Source: Cyclobacterium sp. SYSU L10401
Lineage (GTDB): Bacteria; Bacteroidota; Bacteroidia; Cytophagales; Cyclobacteriaceae
Assembly: GCF_010993705.1 (NCBI RefSeq)
Contig: NZ_WOFO01000003.1
Span: forward strand, 1-64,000
Length of the DNA stretch: 64,000 nt
Direction of reading: 5' to 3'
Part shown: positions 8,608 to 18,570 of the stretch, in pieces
How the letters are laid out: each line of letters begins with the position of its first letter
How positions within the stretch are numbered: position 1 is the first letter of the stretch
Notes under the pieces: generated by a model
The model's database searches: none
What the model was told of the DNA's origin: nothing
Seen by the model: only the letters and a program-made list of their open reading frames with translations
Translations under genes and position numbers: made by a program

Positions 8608-9579
8608 ATGGAAATAACCAACTTTCTAAAGCACCATTACAGACATTTCAATGCAGCAGCACTAATCGATGCAGCTGAAGCCTATAAATCCCATTTGGAT
8701 AACAATGGAAAAATGATGGTTACCCTGGCAGGTGCCATGTCCACGGCAGAGTTGGGCATTTCTCTGGCGGAAATGATCCGCCAGGATAAGGTGCAAATCA
8801 TCACCTGTACCGGAGCCAACCTGGAAGAAGATGTATTTAACCTGGTGGCACATGATTTCTACGAAAGGATTCCCCATTACAGGGAATTGTCGCCTGCCCA
8901 GGAACAAGACCTGCTCAACCGGCACATGAATCGCATCACGGATACCTGTATTCCCGAAATGGAAGCCATGAGGAGAATTGAAGATGTCATCCTGCAGGAA
9001 TGGCAAAAAGCGGATCAGGCGGGGGAACAGTTTTTTCCTCATGAATTTTTCTACAAAATATTGCTTTCCGGAAAACTGGAGAAAGATTACCAGATAGATC
9101 CGAAAAACAGCTGGCTCATGGAAGCTGCAAAAAAGAACATACCCATCATCGTTCCGGGCTGGGAAGACTCTACCCTGGGCAACATGTATGCCGGCCACTG
9201 TATTTCCGGAGATATCAAAGATGTGCATACGGTCAAGGGCGGCATACAGTACATGATCTACCTGGCAGATTGGTATACAGAAAATGCCAAGGAAGAAAGC
9301 AAGGTTGGCTTTTTTCAGATCGGCGGGGGCATTGCGGGTGACTTCCCCATCTGTGTGGTACCCATGTTGCACCAGGATTTGCAGCGGGATGGCATTCCCT
9401 TGTGGGGGTACTTTTGTCAGATTTCTGATAGTACGACCTCCTATGGCTCTTATTCAGGGGCAGTACCCAATGAGAAAATCACCTGGGGAAAGCTGGGCCT
9501 GGAAACACCCAAATTTATCATTGAATCGGATGCCACCATCGTAGCACCTTTGGTCTTTGCCATTGTGCTGGGGCAATAA
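8608..9579 (+). CDS. deoxyhypusine-synthase-like protein (probable polyamine aminobutyltransferase)
   Basis: A 323-residue homologue of deoxyhypusine synthase. Bacteria lack eIF5A, and bacterial members of this family are known to act on polyamines, for example as homospermidine synthases using NAD and spermidine or putrescine. Visible blocks are TLAGAMSTAELGISLAEMI, ITCTGANLEEDVFN, VPGWEDSTLGN, FFQIGGGIAGDFPI and SGAVPNEKITWGKL. The last contains K295, in the position of the imine-forming lysine of the eukaryotic enzyme. It has no signal peptide and is cytosolic. The stop is 11 bp before the next gene, so readthrough is plausible. Confidence 0.9.
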   Translation: MEITNFLKHHYRHFNAAALIDAAEAYKSHLDNNGKMMVTLAGAMSTAELGISLAEMIRQDKVQIITCTGANLEEDVFNLVAHDFYERIPHYRELSPAQEQDLLNRHMNRITDTCIPEMEAMRRIEDVILQEWQKADQAGEQFFPHEFFYKILLSGKLEKDYQIDPKNSWLMEAAKKNIPIIVPGWEDSTLGNMYAGHCISGDIKDVHTVKGGIQYMIYLADWYTENAKEESKVGFFQIGGGIAGDFPICVVPMLHQDLQRDGIPLWGYFCQISDSTTSYGSYSGAVPNEKITWGKLGLETPKFIIESDATIVAPLVFAIVLGQ

Positions 9580-9589
9580 ACGCCTGCTC

Positions 9590-10975
9590 ATGGAAAGGAA
9601 AATGACCTATATAACCAAAGCAAGTGCCATCATGGCACTTGCTTGTTGGTTTTATCTGCCCTTGCCTGCGCAGGATTCAATGGCAGTCAATCAGGTATTT
9701 TCCCTTGATTATGATGAACACCAACCCATCATGGGTCCGGATGGCAAACTCTTTTTTACCCTGGCCTACCATCCCGACAACCAAAACGGGATCAATGATC
9801 CCGGAGACATCTGGTATGCAGCAGAGAAAACAGGAGGCTTTGACAGCCCCCGGCGCTTGCCCCAGCTTTCTACACCCTATTATGACCTGCTGATCGGCTT
9901 TATCCACCCCGATACCCTACTGGTTTACCACCAAAACCTGCAAAACAGGCAGGTCATACAAAGTTACTACCGCACAGGTTCGGAATGGCTAAGGGGAGAA
10001 GCCCAGGATTTGCCTGGTTTTAAGATCAATGGCGATCATTTTAGTGCCCGGCTGCATGCCGGCGGCAGCTTGATGGTCATGTCCATGGATTCCTTCGGGA
10101 CCTATGGCAATGAAGATATCTATGTTGCCTTCAGGCAGGGAAAGGCCTGGTCCAGGCCGCTTAATCTGGGTGCTGCCATCAATACTTCCCAACAGGAGCT
10201 GAGCCCCTTCCTTTCGGCCGATACCCGTACCTTGTATTTTTCTACCAACGCCCGCGGCGGTGAAAAGAGCATGGGCGTTTATTTCAGCCAAAGGGAGGGA
10301 GAAGGTTGGAACGAATGGAGCCTTCCCCGCAGATTGAACCTGCCAGCCATGGAAGGTTTTGATTTATATTACTTCCCGGACCCAACCGGTGAGAGGGCCT
10401 TTTTTACCAATACCCAGACCAGTGATGGCTATGGGAATATCCTGTTATTAGGCGATTTTAAGGCAGAGGCATTGGTAGCAGAAGTTGATGAGGTTTTGCC
10501 TGCTGTGGTGGAGGAAGCCGAAATGCCGGACCTGAGTCGGGAGAAGGATGAAACAGAAACAGAAACTGCTGTCCAGGATGCAGAACCCATGGAAAACAGG
10601 GTTTCCTTCGACCAATTGGATAGGGGAGAAGCCGTGATTCTGGACCAGCTTTTATTTCAAAGAGGCAGCTCAATTTTGGCTGACAGTGCAGGTATGGCGC
10701 AATTGGAGGATCTGGCAACCTATCTGCTGTCTCGCCCGGAAACCGTAATTTCGGTAGATGGCCATACCGATAATTATGGTAGTGCCAGACTGAATGAGCG
10801 GCTTTCGCTGGAACGGGCGCAGATGATCAGAGATTTTTTGGTGGAAAAAGGGGTTGACTTTGAGCAAATCCGGGTCAATGGCTGGGGTGGCAGGCGGCCC
10901 ATTGCCACCAACCGCAATGCAGCGGGAAGGGAAAAGAACAGAAGGGTAGAAATCAATGTATTAAATCAACCATGA
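9590..10975 (+). CDS. OmpA-family protein with PD40-type propeller repeats
   Basis: A 461-residue envelope protein. The ATG at 9590 is used; an earlier in-frame ATG at 9557 lies inside the preceding gene. A signal peptide (TYITKASAIMALACWFYLPLPAQ) is followed by WD40-like/PD40 beta-propeller segments (IMGPDGKLFFTLAY, FLSADTRTLYFSTN, YYFPDPTGERAFFTN), an acidic linker (about 300-350), and a C-terminal OmpA domain with the peptidoglycan-binding pattern VDGHTDNYGSARLNERLSLERA and GRRPIATNRNAAGREKNRRVEI. It probably links the outer membrane to the cell wall. It is 3 bp upstream of the GH130 lipoprotein gene and surely in one operon with it. Confidence 0.88.
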   Translation: MERKMTYITKASAIMALACWFYLPLPAQDSMAVNQVFSLDYDEHQPIMGPDGKLFFTLAYHPDNQNGINDPGDIWYAAEKTGGFDSPRRLPQLSTPYYDLLIGFIHPDTLLVYHQNLQNRQVIQSYYRTGSEWLRGEAQDLPGFKINGDHFSARLHAGGSLMVMSMDSFGTYGNEDIYVAFRQGKAWSRPLNLGAAINTSQQELSPFLSADTRTLYFSTNARGGEKSMGVYFSQREGEGWNEWSLPRRLNLPAMEGFDLYYFPDPTGERAFFTNTQTSDGYGNILLLGDFKAEALVAEVDEVLPAVVEEAEMPDLSREKDETETETAVQDAEPMENRVSFDQLDRGEAVILDQLLFQRGSSILADSAGMAQLEDLATYLLSRPETVISVDGHTDNYGSARLNERLSLERAQMIRDFLVEKGVDFEQIRVNGWGGRRPIATNRNAAGREKNRRVEINVLNQP

Positions 10976-10978
10976 AGT

Positions 10979-12130
10979 ATGACAAAAAAACCAATCACCT
11001 CTAAAGTGCCATGGGCGGCAGGGCTGCTGCTCATCATCCTTTCCTGGTCCTGTGGGGAAAGCCAGGTAAAGGAAAATGCCGCTGAAATAGAAAATGCCCC
11101 CTCCCATAAATCATGGGAAATGGTGCCCTTCGTGAAAATGGATGAAGCCAATCCTGTATTGCTGCCTGGGGATTTGACCTTTATCTGCCCCATTTTGGAG
11201 GCCTCTGTCAAATGGGAAGAGAAAGATGTCTTTAACCCTGCGGCGCTGGTCAAAGACGGAAAAATCAACCTCCTTTACAGGGCGGAGGATTCCATAGGCA
11301 GTAATAATGGTACCTCAAGGATTGGTTTGGCTTTAAGTGAGGATGGGTATACCTTCGATAAACTACCGGAGCCGGTTTTTTATCCGGAAAATGACAGTTT
11401 AAAACCGCTGGAATGGGATGGGGGTGTGGAAGACCCCAGGATCGTAGAAAGTGAGGATGGCAGGTATATCATGACCTATACCAGTTATGATGGAGAGGTG
11501 GCCAGGCTCATGCTGGCTGTCTCGGAGGACCTCATGGATTGGGAAAAGCATGGCCGGGTATTGACCGGCGAATTTAAAGATACCTGGTCAAAGGCAGGAG
11601 CCATCGTAGCAGAGAGGCAGGGCGATAAAATTATTGCCAGGCAAATTGCAGGCAAATACTGGATGTATTTTGGGGATACCGATCTTTTTTTGGCTCATTC
11701 TGAGGACCTGCTTCATTGGGTTCCGTTGGAAACCGATGGGGCGTTGAAACCTGTGATGAAGCCTCGGCCCGGTTATTTTGACAGTCGCCTGGTAGAATCG
11801 GGGCCGTATGCCTTGCTTCGAAACGAAGGGATAGTGCTCCTTTATAATGGGATGAACCTGGAAGAGGGGCAAGAGCTGGATCCTTCCCTGCCGCCGGGGG
11901 CCTATTCTGCCGGTCAGGCCCTGTTTGATGGTGATGATCCTTCCAAACTGATCGATCGTTCCGAAACTTATTTCATGACTCCGGAAGAACCTTATGAAAT
12001 TGAAGGACAAGTAAATCTGGTTTGCTTCATTGAAGGAATGGTGCCCTATAATGGTAGCTGGTTTTTATATTACGGGACTGCCGATTCTAAGATCGCTGCG
12101 GCCGTTTATGAGGAAACAGGCATGCGCTAA
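10979..12130 (+). CDS. GH130-family glycosidase/phosphorylase lipoprotein
   Basis: A 383-residue five-bladed propeller protein of glycoside hydrolase family 130, which contains beta-mannoside phosphorylases and some hydrolases. Family blocks seen are VFNPAALVKDGKINLLYRAED, ISRIG-type TSRIGLALSEDG, GGVEDPRIVESEDGRYIMTYTSYDG, and the final GSWFLYYGTADSKIAAA. An N-terminal lipobox (IILSWSC, Cys near residue 25) puts it on the envelope. Phosphorylases need cytosolic phosphate, so an exported GH130 is more likely a hydrolase. It is preceded 3 bp upstream by an OmpA-type gene and closed by a bidirectional terminator. Confidence 0.88.
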   Translation: MTKKPITSKVPWAAGLLLIILSWSCGESQVKENAAEIENAPSHKSWEMVPFVKMDEANPVLLPGDLTFICPILEASVKWEEKDVFNPAALVKDGKINLLYRAEDSIGSNNGTSRIGLALSEDGYTFDKLPEPVFYPENDSLKPLEWDGGVEDPRIVESEDGRYIMTYTSYDGEVARLMLAVSEDLMDWEKHGRVLTGEFKDTWSKAGAIVAERQGDKIIARQIAGKYWMYFGDTDLFLAHSEDLLHWVPLETDGALKPVMKPRPGYFDSRLVESGPYALLRNEGIVLLYNGMNLEEGQELDPSLPPGAYSAGQALFDGDDPSKLIDRSETYFMTPEEPYEIEGQVNLVCFIEGMVPYNGSWFLYYGTADSKIAAAVYEETGMR

Positions 12131-12145
12131 TGGGGCTAAAAAAAG

Positions 12146-12184
12146 GAACCCCGGCGTAACCTTTTCAGGTATGTACCGGGGTTC
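12146..12184. terminator. bidirectional terminator hairpin
   Basis: GAACCCCGG (12146-12154) pairs with CCGGGGTTC (12176-12184). It lies between the convergent GH130 and beta-barrel genes, with an A-run on its left side serving the minus-strand transcript. Confidence 0.75.
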
Positions 12185-12223
12185 TGTTAATTGAGAGAAT
12201 TAACAGTCTTTAAGGGGGCAGAA

Positions 12224-14749
12224 TTAGTTTGGTCCACCGCCTCCCATGACGGCACCGCCGGCACCACCATCGCCCTCTTTTAAATCTTCATTGGTCACGC
12301 CTCTTTTCTTCCTTCTGCCTCCATCGACACTTAGTTTTCCAATCCGGTAAGAGAAGTTAATTTTGAAGTTCATATAACGCATACTGGTGACACTTTCCTG
12401 CATGATGGTAGGAGTCACCAACTCATTTCGGATTTTAAATTCAGGGGTGAAAAAGTTTTCTGCTCCGAATCCGATACTTCCTCTTTTTTCAGCAAATTGC
12501 TTGTTTATGCTTAAGCTGTAGATACCAAAGCCCCCGGATGAACCTTGTAATTGAACCCTTCGGCCCCGATAGAAGCTGAATGCCTGGATTTGCCAGTCAT
12601 TTGGTAGGCTGTAATTTCCGAACAGCCTTCCGCTCAATACCAACCCTTCGTTTTGTGCAGCAAATGCAGGATCATCTAAGCCATTATCCAATTGGGCAAA
12701 ATAGCTGTCTATGGATCCATTTAGCGAAAACTTACCTGAAATGTTGATGTTGGAGAACACGCTCAGGCCATACGCTCTTTCATTTCCTATGTTCTCGTAG
12801 GTGGTGAAGATCACGTCGTCATCCTGAATGGTTCTTACCGGTTGGATGGATCCGGTGGTATTTCTCAGGTAGGTAGTGAAATTAAGCGATGTTCCTTTAA
12901 TAAACGTGCTGTAGGATAATTCGTAATTGTCTGTAAGTTCCGGATCCAATAGCGGGTTTCCCTGTGTGATTTGTTGGGGGTTGGCCGCTTCAATGTTTGG
13001 GTTCAGAAAATTCAGGGAAGGCCTTTGAATTCTTCGGTTATACGCCGCTTTTAACATATTTCCATTTTCCAATTTTCTACCGAAGTTCATGTTTGGAACG
13101 AAGGTTCCGTAAGAAGGTATATCGGCAGGCAAATCAGAATCAAGAAAATCAGCCTCTATATTGGTGTATTCGTAGCGCATTCCTGCTTTGATGGTATAGT
13201 GTTCCAGGAAGCCCAGTGTGTAGGATAAGTATCCTGCGGTTACATTCTGGTCGTAATTAAACTTATTGGAAAGGCTAATATCGTCCACTTCTTCAAATTC
13301 CCCATCGGCTCCTTCTGCCCGGAAATACGCAAAGTCACTGACGGCTTTCCGAAGAATGTTTTTCGCACCGTATTCCAAAATCTGGTTATCACCTGAGCCC
13401 ATGGGGCTGACATAGTCTAATTGAACCGTGAATTCTTCGTTAAGGTTATCGTTGTCATTTTTCAATCGGCTTACTACCTGGTCAAACGACTCGTTATACA
13501 AACTGTTGATAAAATCATTGGTTCGGTTGTTTCGGCTATACAAGCCAGACACACTAAATTCTTTCCCTTTTTTCTCAAAACTTTTGGTGTAATTATAGCT
13601 TACATCCACACTGTTGGAGAGATTATCTGTACGTACATCTCGCAGCAACTCACTTACCAATACATCTTCCACATAGGTTTCGGTGGTCAGGTCATCCTGG
13701 TTCATTTTCATGTTTCTCAGACCAAAACTGACGGAAGTGGTCATGAAGTTAAATTTGTTGATTTCGTAGTCCCATCCAAAATTATACCTTCCGAACATCA
13801 TGTTATTGCGGGTATCGGCAGCTTGAAGTATCCGTCTGTCAGGTCCATCGGCGGACAGCAGCGTTTGCTCATTTTCAAACCCTCCCAGTATATTATATCC
13901 GGCACGACCAAATCCGCCCAGACTAAAGCCCATTTTCCCTTTTTTAAGAGCGGCATTCAATCCCAAATTAGATCCTCTTATCCCGGCACTGGTATTGATG
14001 TTCAGGGAAGCACCTTGTAACTTATTTTTCTTTGTCACAATATTGATTACCCCTCCGGTGCCTTCCGCATCGTATTTGGCAGACGGGGAGGTGATTACTT
14101 CTACCGACTTTATTTCTTCGGCAGGAATTTGCTTTAATGCATCGGCAATATTGTTGGCCACAATGGCGGATTGTTTGTTATCGATCAACACCAGGATATT
14201 ACTGCTCCCTCTCATGGATACATTGCCATCCAGATCTACGGTAAGCATGGGAACCCTCCTGAGCACATCGGAAGCATCACCACCAATGGTTGTTTTATCA
14301 TTTTCTGCATTGTATATGGTCCGGTCCACCTTTTCTGTGATAAGGCTCCGCTGACCCTGCACCGTTACTTCATCCAATGCTACAGACGATTCGGACAAGG
14401 TGATGTTTCCCAAAAATAGGGAAGGGGTATTTGGACCCACTTCGATGTCCTCCCTGACAATGGCATCGTAACCTACATAGCTCAATTCTACTTTGTATTT
14501 GCCGGCTTCCTTTACGTTAAAAAAGAATTCTCCATTATCATCGGCAACCCCGCCAGCCAAAGAGGCTTCACTTTCGGCTTTCTTCAACATGGCAGTAGCA
14601 TAAGGAACAGGTTCACCCGTTTCCTTGTCCACCACTTTACCTGAAATCTTAAATTCCTTTTTTTCAGCGTTTCCCTGGGCGAATGCATCCGGGGAACCTA
14701 TCGCAAGATAGAAGGTTGTCAATAGTAATAATCCAAATAGCCTTTTCAT
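12224..14749 (-). CDS. TonB-dependent receptor-like outer-membrane beta-barrel protein
   Basis: An 841-residue outer-membrane protein of the PF14905 (OMP_b-brl_3) type. A signal peptide (MKRLFGLLLLTTFYLAIGSPDAFAQ) is followed by a carboxypeptidase-regulatory-like Ig domain (about 33-125, FKISGKVVDKETGEPVPYATAML), a plug-like domain (LRRVPMLTVDLDGNVSMRGSSNILVLIDNK, VEVITSPSAKYDAEGTGGVINIVTKK), and a barrel rich in alternating aromatic strands to the C-terminus. No SusD partner is adjacent, so it is not a classic SusC. The C-terminus has an unusual Gly-rich tail (GDGGAGGAVMGGGG) after a basic stretch. It is divergent from the LytS-type kinase gene. Confidence 0.88.
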   Translation of the reverse strand: MKRLFGLLLLTTFYLAIGSPDAFAQGNAEKKEFKISGKVVDKETGEPVPYATAMLKKAESEASLAGGVADDNGEFFFNVKEAGKYKVELSYVGYDAIVREDIEVGPNTPSLFLGNITLSESSVALDEVTVQGQRSLITEKVDRTIYNAENDKTTIGGDASDVLRRVPMLTVDLDGNVSMRGSSNILVLIDNKQSAIVANNIADALKQIPAEEIKSVEVITSPSAKYDAEGTGGVINIVTKKNKLQGASLNINTSAGIRGSNLGLNAALKKGKMGFSLGGFGRAGYNILGGFENEQTLLSADGPDRRILQAADTRNNMMFGRYNFGWDYEINKFNFMTTSVSFGLRNMKMNQDDLTTETYVEDVLVSELLRDVRTDNLSNSVDVSYNYTKSFEKKGKEFSVSGLYSRNNRTNDFINSLYNESFDQVVSRLKNDNDNLNEEFTVQLDYVSPMGSGDNQILEYGAKNILRKAVSDFAYFRAEGADGEFEEVDDISLSNKFNYDQNVTAGYLSYTLGFLEHYTIKAGMRYEYTNIEADFLDSDLPADIPSYGTFVPNMNFGRKLENGNMLKAAYNRRIQRPSLNFLNPNIEAANPQQITQGNPLLDPELTDNYELSYSTFIKGTSLNFTTYLRNTTGSIQPVRTIQDDDVIFTTYENIGNERAYGLSVFSNINISGKFSLNGSIDSYFAQLDNGLDDPAFAAQNEGLVLSGRLFGNYSLPNDWQIQAFSFYRGRRVQLQGSSGGFGIYSLSINKQFAEKRGSIGFGAENFFTPEFKIRNELVTPTIMQESVTSMRYMNFKINFSYRIGKLSVDGGRRKKRGVTNEDLKEGDGGAGGAVMGGGGPN

Positions 14750-15046
14750 TATAGTAGATATGTTAAAATAAGTTGATCTCTGTTAATATAACTGCAACAA
14801 AGGAAAATCTTTCCCCTCTTAATAAAAAATGCAATAGATGGGCTGCCCCCATCCATCGACAAATGTCACAAAACATCAGACCAATGATTTTTTAAACTTT
14901 ACTTTTTCCTTTGGTAGACCCTAATACGGGATCGGTAGCCTAAATCCGGGAATTGGTAGATTTTTTGCAAAGTTTCATTTACTTTACTTTATGTTTATGC
15001 TGGATTTGTGGAGCATTTGTTGCTTTTCATCTCCAAAATCCTTGTT

Positions 15047-16120
15047 ATGACACATTCCAACGAACCAAAAAGAATCACCTTTCTCATTCATATTCTGGTA
15101 TGGATTTTTATTGCCATAGTGATTTTTGTAGTCAGCCCCCTTTCCTGGAAAGTAGACCTGCCCCTTGAATATTGGTTCAAGCAGGGATTGGTACTGTTTT
15201 TTCTCATCCTGCTGTTTTACCTGAACATGTACCTGTTTGTGCCCAAGGTGCTTTTCAAAGGAATGAACTGGCAGTTTATACTGATAGCGATTTCCAGCAC
15301 CTTACTGGTGTTGTTTCTGATCATTCAATTTGAAAACCTGATCAACCTGCAGGAGTTGATGCATTATGCCTTCAGGCCCAATGTGCCTTATGAACCCAGG
15401 CCCAGAAATTTTAACTTTGACATGTTTACCATCCTGCTATTGCTCTTCGGATTCGGTATCAGCACCAGTGTGGTAGCGGTACAAAAATGGCAGGCCGACG
15501 CAGAATTACGAAGGCAGATGGAACAGGAAAAAATCTCTTCCGAACTGTCTTACCTCAAGGCCCAGATCAATCCCCATTTCTTCTTTAACACGTTAAACAA
15601 CATTTATGCCCTGACCAATATTGATGTGGAGCGGGCTCAGAAGGCTTTACTGAAGCTTTCCCGAATGATGCGCTATGTTTTGTACGAAACGGATAAAGAC
15701 CTCACCTTGCTGAACAAGGAACTGGATTTTATCAAGGATTACATAGAACTGATGCGCCTAAGGCTGTCTGAGAAAGTGATCCTGGACATATACATCCAGG
15801 AAAATACCGAAGATTTACCCATTGCTCCCATGCTCTTACTTCCTTTCCTGGAAAATTGCTTCAAGCATGGAATCAGCGCCAAAAGTGAAAGTAAAATTCA
15901 GATTTCAATAAGGCTGGAAGAAAAAATCCTGCATTTGAAAACCATCAATGCCAAATTTCCTGCCAACCCCAACAGTAAGGAAAAGCTTAGCAGCGGCATA
16001 GGCCTGAACAATACCAGAAGAAGGCTGGCCCTGATCTATGGAGACAAACACCGACTGGCAATAGATCAGGAAAATCAAGAGAACGAGTTTCGGGTGGATC
16101 TAACCATAGACCTGGCATGA
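15047..16120 (+). CDS. LytS/YehU-type sensor histidine kinase
   Basis: A 357-residue membrane histidine kinase. Four hydrophobic helices occupy about residues 10-30, 43-63, 75-97 and 125-145. They are followed by a short coiled coil and the His_kinase (PF06580) domain with LKAQINPHFFFNTLNNIYAL (phospho-accepting His), then a HATPase block (LLLPFLENCFKHGI, GIGLNNTRRRLALIYG). The ATG at 15047 is chosen over an in-frame GTG at 15008 that adds only an extra hydrophobic leader. The stop overlaps the next gene's start (ATGA), so kinase and LytTR regulator are translationally coupled. Confidence 0.92.
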   Translation: MTHSNEPKRITFLIHILVWIFIAIVIFVVSPLSWKVDLPLEYWFKQGLVLFFLILLFYLNMYLFVPKVLFKGMNWQFILIAISSTLLVLFLIIQFENLINLQELMHYAFRPNVPYEPRPRNFNFDMFTILLLLFGFGISTSVVAVQKWQADAELRRQMEQEKISSELSYLKAQINPHFFFNTLNNIYALTNIDVERAQKALLKLSRMMRYVLYETDKDLTLLNKELDFIKDYIELMRLRLSEKVILDIYIQENTEDLPIAPMLLLPFLENCFKHGISAKSESKIQISIRLEEKILHLKTINAKFPANPNSKEKLSSGIGLNNTRRRLALIYGDKHRLAIDQENQENEFRVDLTIDLA

Positions 16121-16842
16121 AAATCAAATGTATAGTAGTTGATGATGAACCCCTGGCTTTGGAAATGGTATGTAATTTTGTGGAGAAAACTGGGTTTTTG
16201 GAGCTTCTTGGCCGATTTGATAGCGCCATGGAAGCTTTGGGATTTATCAATAGCCATGAAGTAAACCTGATGTTTTTGGACATACAAATGCCGGATCTGA
16301 CAGGAATGGAGCTGGCCAGGGTATTGGAGAATAGAAAACACCAGGGATCACCTAAAATTATCTTTACTACTGCATACAATCAATACGCCATTGAAGGATA
16401 CAAGGTGGATGCCCTGGATTACCTGCTCAAACCGTTCAGCTATGAGGAATTTTTAACCGCCAGCCATAAAGCCTTGCGCTTCTTTGAAAACAGGAGCCAG
16501 GCCACCAAGGGCACTGCTGAGGATTACATTTTTATCAAAGTCGAATACCAGCTGGTCAAGGTCATGCTCAAGGAAATCATTTTGGTAGAGGGGTATAAGG
16601 ATTATGTGAAAATTCACCTGGAGGGTAAATCCTCGCCTTTGCTTTCCCTAACTACCCTAAAAAGCATGGAGGAAATGCTTCCGGAGGACCATTTTATGCG
16701 CATTCACCGCTCTTATATCATTTCCCTGGATCACATACAGTCCATCAGCAAGGGTACGGTCAACATGGGCATCATGAACATTTCAGTAAGTGATGGCTAC
16801 AAAGAAAATTTTCTTCGTTTTATTGACAAATGGATCAATTAA
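16117..16842 (+). CDS. LytTR-family response regulator
   Basis: A 241-residue regulator. The N-terminal receiver domain has acidic D9/D10, phospho-acceptor D55 (FLDIQMPD) and K105 (LLKPF). The C-terminal LytTR DNA-binding domain spans about residues 140-241, ending in the typical FMRIHRSYIISLDHI segment. It is partner of the kinase 4 bp upstream, overlapping by ATGA. Such pairs in Bacteroidota often control nearby envelope genes. The divergent beta-barrel gene is the only obvious neighbour, but this link is inference. Confidence 0.94.
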   Translation: MKIKCIVVDDEPLALEMVCNFVEKTGFLELLGRFDSAMEALGFINSHEVNLMFLDIQMPDLTGMELARVLENRKHQGSPKIIFTTAYNQYAIEGYKVDALDYLLKPFSYEEFLTASHKALRFFENRSQATKGTAEDYIFIKVEYQLVKVMLKEIILVEGYKDYVKIHLEGKSSPLLSLTTLKSMEEMLPEDHFMRIHRSYIISLDHIQSISKGTVNMGIMNISVSDGYKENFLRFIDKWIN

Positions 16843-16844
16843 AA

Positions 16845-16876
16845 AGGCGAATGGCAGATTAACCTACCATTCGCCT
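16845..16876. terminator. bidirectional terminator hairpin
   Basis: AGGCGAATGG (16845-16854) pairs perfectly with CCATTCGCCT (16867-16876), between the convergent LytTR and msrAB genes. An A-run on the left serves as U-tail for the minus strand. Confidence 0.75.
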
Positions 16877-16901
16877 GATTCCTTATTTCGTACACATCAC
16901 C

Positions 16902-17993
16902 TTATTCAACAGCATACAAAAAGGCACCATAGCCTGCTGCTTCCATTTCTTCTAATGGGATAAATTTCATGGCCGCCGAATTCATGCAATACCTCAATCC
17001 GGTAGGCTCAGGTCCATCATTGAAAACATGACCTCCATGGGAATCACCGAACTTGCTTCTGACTTCTACCCGCACCATGCCTTGACTCCGGTCTATGGGT
17101 TTTTCCAGGAACCGGGCGTCTATTGGTTTGGAAAAGCTTGGCCATCCAGACCCCGACTCATATTTATCTTTCGAACTAAATAGGGGTGCACCGGAGACAA
17201 TACAAACATATAGGCCTGTCTCTTTATTGTCATTATAGCTGTTGTCAAAGGCCCTTTCAGTAGCTTCTTCCATGGTGACCTGATATTGAAGACTGGTCAG
17301 CTGGGCTTTCAGTTCGTTTTTTGACGGGCTTTTGTATTTTTCAGCGGAGGGTACCTCCCAATACTGCTGGATAAAACGATCCCTTCCCGATCCGGTACGA
17401 TAGGCCTTGTACTCCTTGGGTTGTTTTTTGTAATAATCCTGGTGGTAGTCTTCGGCAGGATAGAAATTGGTGAATTTAACGACCGGAGTTACCACTGGTT
17501 TGTCAAATATACCGGATTGATCCAGGGCTTTTTTCGAATTTTCGGCGACAGATTTCTGGTCCTGGTTGTGAAAAAAAATCGCAGATTCATACTGGCTACC
17601 CCTGTCGTAGAAACTTCCCCCCGCATCGGTAGGATCATACAATTTCCAGAAGATATCAATGATTTCGCTGTAACTGATGACATCCGGATCAAAGGTAACC
17701 TGTACCGCTTCCTTGTGACTGGTTTGTCCGGAAGACACCTGGGAATAGGTAGGGTTTTTTTCCTTTCCGCCCGAGTAGCCTGATACCACCGATAGGATAC
17801 CGTCTATCCCTTCAAAAGGGGATTCAATGCACCAGAAACACCCTCCGGCAAATGTTGCTTTTTCAGTTCTTCCCTGGTAATTTTCCAATGCAATTTCTTC
17901 TTCATTGCTTTCGGACTTGTCAGCTGCCTGGCAGCTGGAAAATGAAAACAACAGCAGGGAAAGAGCTGTTAAATAGGGGATGCTAAATCTCAT
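16902..17993 (-). CDS. msrAB: fused MsrA-MsrB methionine sulfoxide reductase lipoprotein
   Basis: A 363-residue bifunctional repair enzyme that reduces both S- and R-methionine sulfoxide in exported proteins. A lipoprotein signal ends at C21 (LFSFSSC). The MsrA domain (about 42-200) has catalytic C52 in AGGCFWCIE, with [29 protein letters not shown] and YHQDY. The MsrB domain (about 220-360) has [26 protein letters not shown] and catalytic C336 in [11 protein letters not shown]. The zinc CxxC pairs of one MsrB class are absent ([11 protein letters not shown]), so it belongs to the zinc-free type. Fusion plus lipidation suggests periplasmic oxidative-damage repair. Confidence 0.95.
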   Translation of the reverse strand: MRFSIPYLTALSLLLFSFSSCQAADKSESNEEEIALENYQGRTEKATFAGGCFWCIESPFEGIDGILSVVSGYSGGKEKNPTYSQVSSGQTSHKEAVQVTFDPDVISYSEIIDIFWKLYDPTDAGGSFYDRGSQYESAIFFHNQDQKSVAENSKKALDQSGIFDKPVVTPVVKFTNFYPAEDYHQDYYKKQPKEYKAYRTGSGRDRFIQQYWEVPSAEKYKSPSKNELKAQLTSLQYQVTMEEATERAFDNSYNDNKETGLYVCIVSGAPLFSSKDKYESGSGWPSFSKPIDARFLEKPIDRSQGMVRVEVRSKFGDSHGGHVFNDGPEPTGLRYCMNSAAMKFIPLEEMEAAGYGAFLYAVE

Positions 17994-18089
17994 CTGTTTA
18001 AAATTTATATTATTTTGAATCTTCCCTAAAAACGGTAAAACAGCTGTTTATGTTTAAAGGAATTTTAAATGTACTGCATTTCAGGCTGT

Positions 18090-18290
18090 CTACCCCAATT
18101 CAGTTTCTTCCGGCATGATAAACCAAAGGATCAGATAAACCAAGAGTCCAGGAAAAGCGGCACTCAATATGGAAACCAACACATATACGATTCTCAACTT
18201 GTCGGCATCCCAGCCCAGGTATTTGGCCAGGCCGCCGCATACCCCGGCTATCATCTTGTCAGTAGTGGTTCGTTTTAATTTTTTGTCCAT
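18090..18290 (-). CDS. PspC-domain small membrane protein
   Basis: A 66-residue protein with the single PspC domain: KLKRTTTDKMIAGVCGGLAKYLGWDADKLRIVYVLVSIL, then a second hydrophobic helix ending WFIMPEE. Members are envelope-stress-associated inner-membrane proteins. This is the minimal, stand-alone form common in Bacteroidota. Confidence 0.93.
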   Translation of the reverse strand: MDKKLKRTTTDKMIAGVCGGLAKYLGWDADKLRIVYVLVSILSAAFPGLLVYLILWFIMPEETELG

Positions 18291-18570
18291 GCTTTGCTAA
18301 GGTTTAATGGTTTACTAAAATTAAAAGGTTACGAAAAAGGGAATAAATTTTTGGTTTGAACCATTTCTTAAGATAAAAATAAGGAATGTGACAGCAATTA
18401 CAAAAAACAGTTTAACCCAGAATCTTTGCGGCATCTATTAGGCTTCATGGATGGTTGTGATTCATTTATGGCATTTATTTTGTTTCTATGTTAACATCAG
18501 ATAAGCCGGTAAGGCAAAACAATGCCTACCGCCTGATGGAATAAATGTACAACCAAACCAACAAAGTACC

